This document shows, one piece after another, positions 1 to 9,896 of a stretch of DNA of 64,000 bases; position 1 is the first letter of the stretch, and each line of letters begins with the position of its first letter. Where the stretch lies: positions 790,624,979 to 790,688,978 of the forward strand of contig OX336389.2 in the NCBI GenBank assembly GCA_946902985.2, in the 5' to 3' direction. This DNA comes from Meconema thalassinum. Its lineage: Eukaryota > Arthropoda > Insecta > Orthoptera > Tettigoniidae. A program made the position numbers and the translations under genes. The notes below the pieces were generated by a model. That model had not been told where the DNA came from. It saw nothing but the letters and a program-made list of their open reading frames with translations, and searched no databases.

Positions 1-475
1 GAGCACCGGTGATAATTTACATCACTCTTTTAATCCTAAATTTGACTTTATTTCTCCTACAGTTACATCCTCCTTAATTTTAATTCCACATTTCACTTCC
101 GAATACGCATTCTCAATTGCTCTTATCATCTTATGTTACACCCCGATCTTTCCCAGTTAAGCAATGACAGCTCCCCTGCCCAAAGAATCAAACGCCTTCT
201 CTAAATCAATAGCTGTGATGTACAGCTTACCTCATTTTCTCCTTATGTATTTGTCCATCAACGTTTTCACCACCATTATATTGTCACTGGTTTTCATCCC
301 TTTTCTAAACCCTGTCTGGAGTCTCGAGAACACCCAACAACCGTCTGCCCATGCCATTAAACGCTTGGTTAAGACCCCGGTGTACATTTTGCTCAGATTA
401 TCAAGCAAAGTTATGCCTCTGTAATTGCCGGGGTCTATTTATCTCCTCGTTTCTTATATATTGGGCAAATTATCC
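1..475 (-). pseudogene. LINE reverse transcriptase, N-terminal part, broken
   Basis: The minus strand reads, in broken frames, an NYRGITL motif near 400-430, a fingers-region segment with QTGFRKG-like residues, and the palm motif A with IDLEKAFDS near 200-215. These are standard blocks of non-LTR retrotransposon RT. At least one in-frame stop and one frame change separate them. The palm YADD block would lie beyond position 1 and cannot be seen. The region follows the ORF1-like segment without an endonuclease domain. Confidence 0.8.
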
Positions 476-476
476 C

Positions 477-869
477 CTACTGCCACGCCCTCGGAAATCT
501 ACCTCCTTCAAAAATATTGCCTTTTATGCAAGCCGTTAGACCAGAGTTCCTTGCCTTCATCAAATGAAACTGCAAGGTCCTTTGCTTGCTTACCTCTTCT
601 TTGCTCATGTCCCTTCTTACCCATATCCTCTCCCCTTTCAGATTGCTGGTGTTCGCTAGAAATTTATGTGCCATCGGTGAAGAAACTAATGACACTTTAA
701 TCGGCTTCTTGCACATGACACGACCTATCATGAACACATTGTCAATATCTGAGTTCCCAATGTTTATCTGTATACCGTCCCTAATCACTCGGAGCACTTT
801 GGACAGTAGATCCTTGGTGCTTTCATTGACATCTTCCGTTAATCCGTAAATGAAGACTTTTCCTCTCAT
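477..869 (-). pseudogene. LINE ORF1-like RNA-binding protein fragment
   Basis: This 130-residue reading begins with RGKVFIYGLTED and continues with an IDNVFMIGR segment, then KPIKVSLVSS and an RKxL-like helix. This is the pattern of the RRM-like nucleic-acid chaperone domain of LINE ORF1 proteins. In the element it would coat the RNA in the ribonucleoprotein particle. The C-terminal end (FEGGRFPRAW) resembles the block just before RT, supporting an internal deletion that fused ORF1 to RT sequence. Confidence 0.65.
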
Positions 870-1115
870 CCTGCTTGGTCTTCCTTAATTCTTTCACCTC
901 TCCTTTAATATCCTCACCTTTCTCTTAGATCCTTTGTCTGTCTACTGTTTTCAGACAGCTTTTCTGTCACTATTCCCATATCTTCCTTTATACATGTCTT
1001 CATCTCCTTAAATTACTTGCATTGCTCTCGAAGAATGTCCCGGTTTTGATCATTTTGGGACGCTTACTTTACAATTTCCCTTAATTTTTTCAATTTCTTG
1101 CCATCCTAACTGTCC

Positions 1116-1139
1116 AGGCCCTGGGTTTGACTCCACTCC
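1116..1139 (-). other. 2A-like ribosome-skipping motif in LINE reading frame
   Basis: The minus strand encodes GVESNPGP. The 2A consensus is D(V/I)ExNPGP, so only the leading Asp is replaced (by Gly). 2A-like sequences are known near the N terminus of some non-LTR retrotransposon proteins. Here the motif sits between the N-terminal peptide and the ORF1-like region. Activity is doubtful because of the D to G change and because the surrounding frame is decayed. Confidence 0.55.
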
Positions 1140-1316
1140 TCTAATTATCACAGCGTCACCACAGTCACCGCTGCCATCCCCATCACCTAAACCCCCATAT
1201 GCTCAGTGGCATTGCCCACTATCACTTTCTATCAAAGTTCCAACGTTCACCACTAGGTATCATTGATATCTGGTGGCGAGAGTTGGAACTACTTGAAATT
1301 GAACGGAACTTGTAGC

Positions 1317-1535
1317 TCACCCTTTAGGGTGTCCGCTGGAAGCAGCTACAGGCTCAGGCGAGCCGAACATGTCCTCGGACACTCCCGGCACTAAAGGCCA
1401 TACGATAAATAAATAATAAACTTTCCCGACACCTAAATCGCACTTCACTCTAGCCTTCCAGCGGCCGATGACCGCCCGGTACTGCTGAATAGCCATTCCC
1501 ATTATCTCTTTACACTTCACTGCACGTCTGTTCAC
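1317..1535 (-). pseudogene. Possible N-terminal peptide of the LINE polyprotein
   Basis: This 72-residue reading contains QQYRAVIGRWKARV, similar in style to the short N-terminal peptides that precede 2A motifs in some LINEs, followed by a hydrophobic stretch. It lies upstream of, and on the same strand as, the 2A-like motif and ORF1-like segment. Recognition is weak; it could also be a chance ORF. Confidence 0.35.
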
Positions 1536-1549
1536 CTTGCTTGCTTAGT

Positions 1550-2270
1550 TGAAACTGGATTGTTGTAATAGATGGTCGCCAAGTTGGATTGTTATATATA
1601 TGTAGGCGTAGGCCATATAGTGATGTACCATTAGATGAAGATTATTGTGTAGGTTCATTATTCAAACGTTCACTTAGATCCCATGATTAGGACACAAGAC
1701 ATAAGAATGTAATTTTGAAGTTTCGCACAGCCATCATCTTGGGGTTTTGAAATCAATTGAATTCAATTAGATGCCAGTAGGTTAAATTTTGTATGAACAT
1801 TTACCATACTAACTTTCATTGCGCTCGGATGGTTAAATCACGGCAAAAGTCTATTTAAATGATTCAACTTCGCTTGGCCGTCATGTTCGTTTTGTACTTA
1901 AAAAGTTTTTGAAAAGCACATAGGTGAACTTCTAATAGTGCCCTTTATCACCGTACAAAATATCAGGTTGATATCAGCAATAGTTTTGGAGATATAGAAT
2001 GCCAGTGAAATATTTCGCACAATTGCCATGTTGGATTGGTGACAAGTAATAAAATGTGAAGGGTACAGTCATACAGCCATAGTACTCTGTTCTTACCGAG
2101 TTTCATTGAAATCGATCTAGACGTTTAGAATTTATTAGGGTGGGGCACACAGACGCACACTGACACACATACGCACATACACACACACGCACACATACAC
2201 ACGCACACGGACAAATAATGGTGATCTCATACGCCAACTTTTTTCATAAATGAAAATAGGCTAAAATGCA
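1550..2270 (+). mobile_element. Helitron/Helentron-like non-autonomous repeat, copy H1 (5' incomplete)
   Basis: The sequence has the modules seen in copies H2-H5: GGTCGCCAAGTTGGATT, an ATTTAAATG block, GATATCAGCAATAGTTTTGGAGATA, an (AC)n tract around 2140-2215, then CGGACAAATAATGGTGATCTC and a terminal hairpin TTTTCATAAATGAAAA. No coding capacity is seen. The 3' end near 2268 (AATAGGCTAAAA) matches the ends of the other copies. The 5' hairpin found in other copies is missing here. Confidence 0.6.
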
Positions 2271-2317
2271 GTAGTTAAGAACAGTCTGTAGCAAATGTTG
2301 GCTTTAATTTGATGATA

Positions 2318-2325
2318 ATAAGAAT
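2318..2325. repeat. TSD (ATAAGAAT) left of small PLE fold-back
   Basis: ATAAGAAT is repeated directly at 2425-2432, on either side of the 99-bp PLE-related fold-back. Confidence 0.55.
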
Positions 2326-2424
2326 ATTATGGTGTATAAAGCCATTTTCAGTGTTGCCTTAGTAAACGAAAGTTTGATGTTTATCAGTCGTGTTGACCGA
2401 TTGAAAGGCATCAAACTTTCTTTT
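2326..2424. mobile_element. 99-bp fold-back remnant of the Penelope-like element
   Basis: The left part (AGCCATTTTCAGTGTTGCC TTAGTAAACG) matches the minus-strand pLTR/ORF-start junction of the large PLE near 8523-8552. The right part (GTTGACCGATTGAAAGGCATC) matches the opposite-strand pLTR end. The two halves face each other, giving a small hairpin with GAAAGTTTGATG against CATCAAACTTTC. ATAAGAAT direct repeats flank it. The architecture matches the 231-bp and 9.26-kb insertions in this window. Confidence 0.65.
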
Positions 2425-2432
2425 ATAAGAAT
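2425..2432. repeat. TSD (ATAAGAAT) right of small PLE fold-back
   Basis: Partner of the direct repeat at 2318-2325. Confidence 0.55.
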
Positions 2433-2912
2433 TATATTGCAAAAATGACGTGTTTAAATAGTCATTGTATATTCCCATAAGTTGGTCTAAATATGTCTTT
2501 AAAAATACTTTGGAATTCATCATTTCGAAAATTGTTATTTTTATGTCCATTTGCAATACTATCTTGAGATGGTCAACGGATGTGAAGTGTGTTTTCTACA
2601 TGAATAAAAGCTCTTTGCGGAATGGAGCACAGGTGACTAACTACTAACAAACTCCTCTACCACATATAAAAAATCTAGATTGGTAGTTCTCCTCACTGTC
2701 TTTGAAAATTCCCTGCTCTTTTCTCTTTGTTTTCGTAGCTTATGAAAATCAATTTTTTGGTATTCCTGTTCCGTTCTGGTTGACTCAAAGTTTTCGTGTT
2801 GTTGTTGATTATTTCAATGGCTTTGCGGCCATGTACCCGTTTCTCAGAGGTAACGATGGCCCGGCAATCACAACGCGATGTCCAAGAAACAATACAGTTC
2901 CACGATGAAAGA

Positions 2913-4078
2913 ACAAGTAGTTCCGTGAGGAACTAAAGCCTATTTTCATATAACCTACTTATGTTAATTGCCTCTATCAAAATTCAAAATTTCAGTTTGA
3001 TTGCTGCGATAGATTCGTGGATATTGAGAACCGTCTAATATTTCGGATGTTCACCATGTTGTATTTTATATATGTACGTCTTAGAGTTATGTACTGTTAC
3101 ATGAAGATTATCGTGTACGTGTAGAATTCAAATGCATGATTAGGACAGAAGAAATAAAAACGAGATTTTAAAATTTCGCACAACTGCCACCTTGTGGTTA
3201 TGGAAACAATTGAAATAAATTAGATGCCAGCGGATTAACAATTGTGTAAGCATTTACTGTACCGAGTTTCACTGCACTCGAACGGTAAAATTGCGAGAAA
3301 CGTCCATTTAAATATTTATACTTCGCGTCGCCGCCATGTTGGATTTGTGATCACCAGGTTATTGAATGTCCTATAGGTGAACTTATGTTCATAGACCCTA
3401 TGAACATAAAGAAATTCAGTTTGATTGAAGTAACAGATTCGTGGACATTGAGAACCGTCTAAATATTTCGGATGGTCACCATGTTGGATTGTTTTATGTA
3501 TAGGCCATAGAGTTATGTACCATTAAAGGAAAATTATTGCTTAGGTTCATTATTCAAACTTTCACTTAGATCTCATGATTACGACACAAGAAATAAAAAC
3601 TTAATTTTAAAAATCGCACAGCCGCCATCTTGAGGTTATGTAAACAATTGAACACAATTAGATGCCAGTGCATTACAATGTGTATAAATATTTTCTGTAC
3701 CAAGTTTCATTGCGATTGGATGATTAAATCGTGAGAAAAGTCTATTTAAAACTTTCAACTTCGCTTGGCCGCCATGTTCATTTTGTGGTTAACAGATTTT
3801 CGAAAGTCTCATAGGCGAACGTCTAGTAGTTTCCTTTATCACCGTACAAAATGTTAGGGTGATATCGGTAATAGTTTCGGAGATAGTGAATGCTGGTGAG
3901 ACGTAGAAATAATTGAAGGGCACCGTCGGAGTCGGCCAAAATGGTGCTATAAACTTACCTAGTTTCATTGAAATCGCTGCAGCCGTTTAGAAGTTATTAC
4001 AAGGGGACCCAAACACATCCACACAGACACACATACGCACATACACACGGACAAAGGTTATCTCAGCGAGTGACATGG
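2913..4078 (+). mobile_element. Helitron/Helentron-like non-autonomous repeat, copy H2
   Basis: It starts with ACAAGTAGTTCCGTGAGGAACT, in which AGTTCC/GGAACT forms a hairpin, followed by AAAGCCTATTTTCAT. Internally there are about four related modules, each with a GCCGCCATGTTGG or GCCGCCATCTTG block (near 3340, 3480, 3620, 3770). It ends in an (AC)n tract and CGGACAAAGGTTATCTCA. The terminal hairpin is lost where the SINE at 4085 begins. There is no ORF of note and no evident TSD. Confidence 0.65.
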
Positions 4079-4084
4079 CTGATT

Positions 4085-4318
4085 TCTGGACACAACCATC
4101 CTAGCATTTGCCTGGAGTAAGAGTGGGAAATCACGGGAAACCACTTCCTGGACGGCTGAGGTAGAAATCGAACCGGCCCCTTCTCAGTTTTGTCCTACGA
4201 GGCTGAGTGTACCCCGTTTTAGCCCTCAGACAAGAAGTACATTTCTTGGCAGAGCTGGGAATCACACCCGGGCCTCCGAGGTGACGGTCGCGAATGCTAG
4301 CCACTACGTGACGAGACG
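4085..4318 (-). mobile_element. tRNA-derived SINE
   Basis: On the minus strand the head begins near 4318 with an A-box-like GTAGTGGCTAGCATT and a B-box-like GGGTGTGATTCC. The body has CTGCCAAGAAATGTAC, AACGGGGTACACTCAGCC and GTGGTTTCCCG blocks. The same body occurs in the SINEs at 29.6, 48.5, 56.7 and 63.4 kb, so this is one family. Confidence 0.75.
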
Positions 4319-4409
4319 GTCAAAGTTTTCACATGAGATCATTGTTTACGGTTGAACATTATGATAGGCCTTATTCAAATACGTAACCTACCATCTCTCG
4401 GTAATCAAG

Positions 4410-4420
4410 AATACACGTAT
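4410..4420. repeat. 11-bp TSD (AATACACGTAT), left
   Basis: Direct repeat of 4652-4662, flanking the 231-bp PLE fold-back. Confidence 0.75.
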
Positions 4421-4651
4421 ATTATCGTGTTGGAAGCCAGTTTTCAGTGTTGCCTTAGTAATCGAAATTTAATATTTTGCTGTTGGTCAACACGATTGTA
4501 CCCAGTTGCAATGGGTGGTAGGGCTAATCCTGAAAAATATTTATATGAGATTAATAAATTCACTTGGATGACCAGTTATAGGATTATGGTAGCCTACCAC
4601 CCATTACAGTTGGGTACAATCGTGTTGACCAACTGAAAAACATTAAATTTC
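4421..4651. mobile_element. 231-bp fold-back remnant of the Penelope-like element
   Basis: The left half reads, on the minus strand, GGCAACACTGAAAACTGGCTTCC, matching the right terminus of the large PLE. It continues through pLTR sequence to the hammerhead 3' strand (GGATGACCAGTT near 4565). The right half is the inverted pLTR end (GGGTACAATCGTGTTGACCAACTGAAAAAC). An 11-bp TSD brackets the unit. No coding part is present. Divergence from the large copy shows that it is older. Confidence 0.75.
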
Positions 4652-4662
4652 AATACACGTAT
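4652..4662. repeat. 11-bp TSD (AATACACGTAT), right
   Basis: Partner of 4410-4420. Confidence 0.75.
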
Positions 4663-4852
4663 AGGTAACAATCTTTTGGTGGTATTGTCCTCTACTGATT
4701 GTGTCACACGCTTCTTTTTCATATTTCTAGTTTGACATTTTAAGCAAAGTCTCTCGTCTTTTCTACACCACCACCATCAATACAAGTCACTGAGCAGATA
4801 TTGAATGGGGGCTCTCTCCAACTACAGTACATGGCAAGTCAACCCTCCTTTT

Positions 4853-5062
4853 AATTGGCTGCGTGGCTCAGCGGTAACGTTCTCGCATGCTGGGCCCAAG
4901 GTTGCAGGTTCGTATCCTGACGCAGTCAGCTGGCATTTGAGGGTGAGCAAATGCAGTATATTTACTGACACGTTAACGATCCCCTTCGGGGGAAAATTTC
5001 AGCACCATGGCGTCTCTAAAAGCCAGAATAGTTAACAGGGACGTAAAACCAATGGTAACATT
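4853..5062 (+). mobile_element. tRNA-derived SINE, second family
   Basis: The head shows GTGGCTCAGCGGTAACG (A box) and GGTTCGTATCC (B box) at the spacing of a tRNA. The body contains ATCCCCTTCGGGGGAAAA (a small hairpin) and GGCGTCTCTAAAAGCC, and ends near GGGACGTAAAACCAATGG. It differs from the 4.1-kb SINE family. About 200 bp of unremarkable AT-rich DNA follow, up to the PLE. Confidence 0.7.
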
Positions 5063-5261
5063 TATTTTCTACTTCTTTGATGAAACGCTTATCACTATAT
5101 TTCGCATGAAGGGAAATTTATATCATGAAAACTCAAAACACTAATAGGCTCTATCATAACTACATATGTAAAACCATAAATATGAAGAGTGATAGTATTT
5201 TTCACAACCTGTTGTTTTTGACTTAAATTGTCATTGCTGTGATCTCCTAAAAATCTTTTAA

Positions 5262-5273
5262 TCTTCCACGTAT
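5262..5273. repeat. 12-bp TSD (TCTTCCACGTAT), left of PLE composite
   Basis: The same 12 bases recur at 14533-14544. They bracket the whole 9.26-kb inverted structure and not any single copy within it, so the composite entered as one insertion event. Confidence 0.9.
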
Positions 5274-6075
5274 ACAAGAGTTTAGTGCTTTTCAGTCGGT
5301 CAACACGAATGTACCCAAAAGAGATGGGTTATGCCCTAATCCTGAAATAAATTACATGAGATTAATAAAACACTAGGATGACCAGTTTCGATCGTCAAGC
5401 GATCATCATCAGATCCAATACACTTAGGCTATAAAATCTATGTTTGAAATACAGGTGAAAATATTTACAATATGTACAATTATTTAGTTGCAGTATTGGT
5501 ACTGCAACTGTCAGTGTATGCTAAATGCAGTATATATGTTAGGTGAAATGCTAAATGGTGATGGCTATCCGGAGATTGTACTTTAGAGAGATTATATGGT
5601 TGTAAACTATGGTTAAACTATAAAAATTTTAGGCTAACTACTTATCTGATTGTCTTCCGTACTACAGCTATTCGCAGTTTCCGTGCTCACTTGAACTCGC
5701 TGTGCGGACGACTGCGGTGGTTATCTTAACGACTGGTTTTTCCCTGCCTTCCCCCCCTGTCCCTACGTGCTGTGGGGAGTGATCGCGATGTGTTTATGTG
5801 AGGTGTTGCCAACCTAGATAAGATGTATGTTATTGAATGAGGTGGATCTACAACTATTAAAGACCGTGGATTAGTCCTCGCCACGCGTGGAGCATAACCC
5901 ATTCGAACTAAGCGTTGACGGTCTTATGAGGACGTCCCGGCACCTTTAATACTGCCTCTAATATGGGCCTTGGTTTATTGCAGAAGAAAGGTACATCGTA
6001 CACCTGATCCAGATAACATTTACCTATTAAAAACCCCCTAATTTCCCCCCTTTTTTATCTAGCTTGGCTGTGTCG
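5274..6075 (-). repeat. PLE pLTR / 3' segment, left outer copy
   Basis: This follows the ORF stop at 6076 and runs to the left terminus. It is repeated at 8527-9350 (same strand) and inverted at 10393-11216 and 13668-14532. It contains a hammerhead ribozyme (5376-5416), a 10-bp perfect hairpin AGTTGCAGTA/TACTGCAACT and a TATTTCAG splice-acceptor-like site. Confidence 0.85.
5376..5416 (-). ncRNA. Hammerhead ribozyme in PLE pLTR (left outer)
   Basis: Inverted copy of the motif described at 11052-11092: CTGATGA, a five-bp helix II, GAAA, and GTC before ATCC. Minimal hammerheads in pLTRs are established for PLEs. Confidence 0.85.
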
Positions 6076-8526
6076 CTAAATTGTGTTTTGTTTCCGACAG
6101 GGTGTGTTTTTTAGTAGCGTGAAGAGGGGTGAGCTCTCCATGAACGTGTGTTCATTTAGATTGTTGGGATTGTTTCGTTTGGCTAGGTGTATCTCGATTG
6201 CTTCCTTTATGTCAAGAGCTCTGCCTTTCGATTCGTGATGGATTATTTTAAGGTCCGACTCTATGTTGGTAAAGCTATGCCCTGCGTCACACATATGTTC
6301 GCACACGGCTGAATGTGTTCCGTATCTTATCGCATTTCTATGTTCATTATAACGTGTGTCTACTCGCCTTCCACTCTGCCCGATGTAATTAGCTTGACAA
6401 TCGGTGTCTTGGCACGTTATAGAATATACCCCTGACCTTGAATACGGGTCACGTTTATTTAGATTACTATTTAGGAGGTGCCTAGCGGTTGTGTTTTTCG
6501 TCGTGAAAGCTATCTTTATGCCTTGCTTTTTGAATAGGTTAGTGATTTTATATGTATTCGCATTCACATAGTTGAAACGCGCAAATTTTTTCTCATTACT
6601 GTCCGGTTTGGGAATCGTTTTATCTTTATTTTTATGTTTGGCTATAATTTGATTTATTTTGCTTGGCGAGAAGTTGTTTTCCTTTGCTATTTGCATAATA
6701 GTTCTTATTTCCTTATTATAGTTGTCTTTTGACATGGGTATGTTTAAAGCCCTGTGCACCATTGAATTGAAACCCGCTAGTTTGTGCGTACTGGGGTGAT
6801 TAGACTGATTGTCGATTGCATGCGAGGTTTGTGTTGCTTTCCGGAATATGGAATATGAAAGGTCGTTGTCTTTACGTTCAATAGTTATATCGAGATAATT
6901 TATTTTCCGGTCTATTTCGGATTCCTTAGTGAATTTGATAGAATGGTGAAGGCTATTAATGGATTGGAGAATTGTTTCTTCGCTTGTTAGTTCAGTATCG
7001 TAGATGCAAATTACATCATCTACGTATCTTTTCCATATTACTATTCCCTTTGTTGAAGTCTTTTCTAAGAACGCATTTTCTAGTGCATTGATGAAGATGT
7101 CAGCGATTAACCCACTTAGTGGCGATCCCATTGCTAGGCCTTCTCTCTGTGTGTATATTTTATTGTCGAATTGAAACACGTTTTGGGTGAGAACGACCCT
7201 CAGTAATCTCACAATCTCTTCAATTTCTTTTACCGAATTGTTGGATTTTAAGTTGTTTTCGATAGTGTTGATTGCTTCAATAATCGGAATATTGGTGTAC
7301 ATGTTAGTTACGTCGAAGGATACTAGCCTGAAGCTAGGTTTCATTTGTAGGGTGTTCAATGCTGTTACTAGTTCTGTTGTGTTCTTTACAGAGTTGTTTT
7401 TGTCGTTGGAAAGACGGCATTTTAAGATTTTTAGTAACTCTTTGCTGATTTTGTAATTAGGGGCATTCCTACAATTGACTATTGGTCTCATTGGGCATTC
7501 CTTTTTGTGTATTTTTGGTTGTCCCCTCAATGACGGTATTTTCGGGTTCATGTTTATTAGTTTTGATTTTTCAGCTTTGGTCAGTATGTATTCTGTTTCT
7601 TTTAGCGCACTTTTTATTTGTTTTTGGAATTTGTTGGTGGGGTCTTTTGTTAATTCCTTGATTTCGTTGTTGTTTAGGAATTCGACTGTTTTTTCAATGT
7701 ATTCTGTTTTATTCAAAATTACTGTAGTGTTTCCCTTATCTGCTTTTGTGATGATTAAGCCATGTTCTTTTATTTTTTGTTTCAACGACTTTATTTCTTT
7801 GATTTGTTTGTTGTTTTGAATGTTATTGCTATCGCCCTCTCGTTTGAGGATTTTTTTGGCTTCGTTGGTGGCGAGATTTTTGGTTAATTCCCTGTCTTCT
7901 GCTGGGAGCTTGTGACTGGCTATTTCAATATCTGTGATTAACTGTTTTATATTGTGGTTCGTGTGTGCGTCTGTGCAGTTGTATTTCAAACCTTTGTCTA
8001 ACATATTCATTTCACCTTGAGAAAAGGTTACGTTCGTTCTGTTGTTTACTCTGCTGTGGAAATTGAATTCATTGTTATTCGTGTGTTGTTCGTTAGATTG
8101 ATGGTTCTGTGTTTCTCCTAGTTTTCTTAATTTATTTTCTAGCGTTTCATGCTTCCTCGTTGCTCTGATTTTGATGGTGTCATGTAGGTGTTCGGTGAAG
8201 CTGTCCCATTGGGCTGCGTGCCAGAAATTACTTAGTTGCAATTGAATGTCGTATAATTGTTGGTTAATTTTTTGCTTTCTTATGTATGCAAATCTTAATT
8301 CGTTTTTTATCCAAAGCGCTTTGGCTTGTTTAGTTGAAATGATCGAGGCTGGTGTGTTCGGTACGGTTTTAATTGGTACGTATTTAGGGGTGAGGTTTAG
8401 TTCTATACATTTTTTGTTGAACCAAATTGACTTGTCTAAATTCATGAGTTTAAGCCTGAGTGATTTGAATTTCTTGGCTTCACGATTTGCCTGACTAGCC
8501 GTGAACATTGTGGTGTTTGAAGCCAT
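6076..8526 (-). CDS. Penelope-like reverse transcriptase / GIY-YIG endonuclease, full length
   Basis: The 816-residue protein copies the element RNA into DNA in the nucleus and nicks the target. Residues 255-275 carry the ADKGN block typical of PLE RT. R347-P348-I349 and then SFDVTNMY (catalytic D405) form the fingers and palm. GLAMGSPLSG lies at 463-472 and YVDD at 501-504 (D503, D504). A linker leads to the GIY-YIG nuclease: GVY at 699-701, YIG at 714-716, R721 and E775. Cys705, Cys710 and His744/His750 form the zinc-binding-like set of the Penelope group. The ATG follows GGCAACACTGAAAAT, about 130 nt after the hammerhead cleavage site. No stops or frameshifts are seen. It appears identical to the 11217-13667 copy. 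Confidence 0.95.
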   Translation of the reverse strand: MASNTTMFTASQANREAKKFKSLRLKLMNLDKSIWFNKKCIELNLTPKYVPIKTVPNTPASIISTKQAKALWIKNELRFAYIRKQKINQQLYDIQLQLSNFWHAAQWDSFTEHLHDTIKIRATRKHETLENKLRKLGETQNHQSNEQHTNNNEFNFHSRVNNRTNVTFSQGEMNMLDKGLKYNCTDAHTNHNIKQLITDIEIASHKLPAEDRELTKNLATNEAKKILKREGDSNNIQNNKQIKEIKSLKQKIKEHGLIITKADKGNTTVILNKTEYIEKTVEFLNNNEIKELTKDPTNKFQKQIKSALKETEYILTKAEKSKLINMNPKIPSLRGQPKIHKKECPMRPIVNCRNAPNYKISKELLKILKCRLSNDKNNSVKNTTELVTALNTLQMKPSFRLVSFDVTNMYTNIPIIEAINTIENNLKSNNSVKEIEEIVRLLRVVLTQNVFQFDNKIYTQREGLAMGSPLSGLIADIFINALENAFLEKTSTKGIVIWKRYVDDVICIYDTELTSEETILQSINSLHHSIKFTKESEIDRKINYLDITIERKDNDLSYSIFRKATQTSHAIDNQSNHPSTHKLAGFNSMVHRALNIPMSKDNYNKEIRTIMQIAKENNFSPSKINQIIAKHKNKDKTIPKPDSNEKKFARFNYVNANTYKITNLFKKQGIKIAFTTKNTTARHLLNSNLNKRDPYSRSGVYSITCQDTDCQANYIGQSGRRVDTRYNEHRNAIRYGTHSAVCEHMCDAGHSFTNIESDLKIIHHESKGRALDIKEAIEIHLAKRNNPNNLNEHTFMESSPLFTLLKNTPCRKQNTI

Positions 8527-9350
8527 ATTTTCAGTGTTGCCTTAGTAAACAAGAGTTTAGTGCTTTTCAGTCGGTCAACACGAATGTACCCAAAAGAGAT
8601 GGGTTATGCCCTAATCCTGAAATAAATTACATGAGATTAATAAAACACTAGGATGACCAGTTTCGATCGTCAAGCGATCATCATCAGATCCAATACACTT
8701 AGGCTATAAAATCTATGTTTGAAATACAGGTGAAAATATTTACAATATGTACAATTATTTAGTTGCAGTATTGGTACTGCAACTGTCAGTGTATGCTAAA
8801 TGCAGTATATATGTTAGGTGAAATGCTAAATGGTGATGGCTATCCGGAGATTGTACTTTAGAGAGATTATATGGTTGTAAACTATGGTTAAACTATAAAA
8901 ATTTTAGGCTAACTACTTATCTGATTGTCTTCCGTACTACAGCTATTCGCAGTTTCCGTGCTCACTTGAACTCGCTGTGCGGACGACTGCGGTGGTTATC
9001 TTAACGACTGGTTTTTCCCTGCCTTCCCCCCCTGTCCCTACGTGCTGTGGGGAGTGATCGCGATGTGTTTATGTGAGGTGTTGCCAACCTAGATAAGATG
9101 TATGTTATTGAATGAGGTGGATCTACAACTATTAAAGACCGTGGATTAGTCCTCGCCACGCGTGGAGCATAACCCATTCGAACTAAGCGTTGACGGTCTT
9201 ATGAGGACGTCCCGGCACCTTTAATACTGCCTCTAATATGGGCCTTGGTTTATTGCAGAAGAAAGGTACATCGTACACCTGATCCAGATAACATTTACCT
9301 ATTAAAAACCCCCTAATTTCCCCCCTTTTTTATCTAGCTTGGCTGTGTCG
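8527..9350 (-). repeat. PLE pLTR between truncated and full copy, left arm
   Basis: It sits directly upstream of the 6076-8526 ORF and directly downstream of the truncated ORF at 9351, so it serves as 3' end of one copy and leader of the next. The order is the same as in the right arm (10393-11216). Confidence 0.85.
8651..8691 (-). ncRNA. Hammerhead ribozyme in PLE pLTR (left inner)
   Basis: Same 41-nt motif, minus strand. Self-cleavage here would create the 5' end of the RNA carrying the 6076-8526 ORF. Confidence 0.87.
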
Positions 9351-9896
9351 CTAAATTGTGTTTTGTTTCCGACAGGGTGTGTTTTTTAGTAGCGTGAAGA
9401 GGGGTGAGCTCTCCATGAACGTGTGTTCATTTAGATTGTTGGGATTGTTTCGTTTGGCTAGGTGTATCTCGATTGCTTCCTTTATGTCAAGAGCTCTGCC
9501 TTTCGATTCGTGATGGATTATTTTAAGGTCCGACTCTATGTTGGTAAAGCTATGCCCTGCGTCACACATATGTTCGCACACGGCTGAATGTGTTCCGTAT
9601 CTTATCGCATTTCTATGTTCATTATAACGTGTGTCTACTCGCCTTCCACTCTGCCCGATGTAATTAGCTTGACAATCGGTGTCTTGGCACGTTATAGAAT
9701 ATACCCCTGACCTTGAATACGGGTCACGTTTATTTAGATTACTATTTAGGAGGTGCCTAGCGGTTGTGTTTTTCGTCGTGAAAGCTATCTTTATGCCTTG
9801 CTTTTTGAATAGGTTAGTGATTTTATATGTATTCGCATTCACATAGTTGAAACGCGCAAATTTTTTTTTTTTTGAGAAAAAATTTGCGCGTTTCAA
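9351..9896 (-). pseudogene. 5'-truncated PLE ORF (GIY-YIG part), left arm
   Basis: From KKFAR (residue 647 of the full protein) the reading matches the 816-residue protein to its C terminus. It contains the whole GIY-YIG domain but no RT. It is cut at the centre of the palindrome in a T/A-rich run, where the two truncated copies meet head to head. The first few codons belong to the opposite arm and are not native. It is expected to be non-functional unless expressed as a free nuclease domain. Confidence 0.9.

Larger units (their letters stand above)
1..1535 (-). mobile_element. Non-LTR retrotransposon (LINE) fragment, 3' part cut by window edge
   Basis: Reading the minus strand from right to left one meets an N-terminal peptide (1317-1535), a 2A-like motif (1116-1139), an ORF1 RNA-binding-like region (477-869) and the start of a reverse transcriptase (1-475). 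The order fits a LINE of the CR1/Jockey/I type. The endonuclease domain expected between ORF1 and RT is absent: the ORF1-like reading passes directly into RT-type sequence near 500, so an internal deletion is inferred. Several stops and frame changes show that it is dead. The clade is uncertain. Confidence 0.75.

Noticed and set aside
7187..8494. Plus-strand ORFs of 82-114 residues within the PLE
   Set aside because: They are antisense shadows of the 816-codon ORF. Their mirror images appear opposite the second copy.
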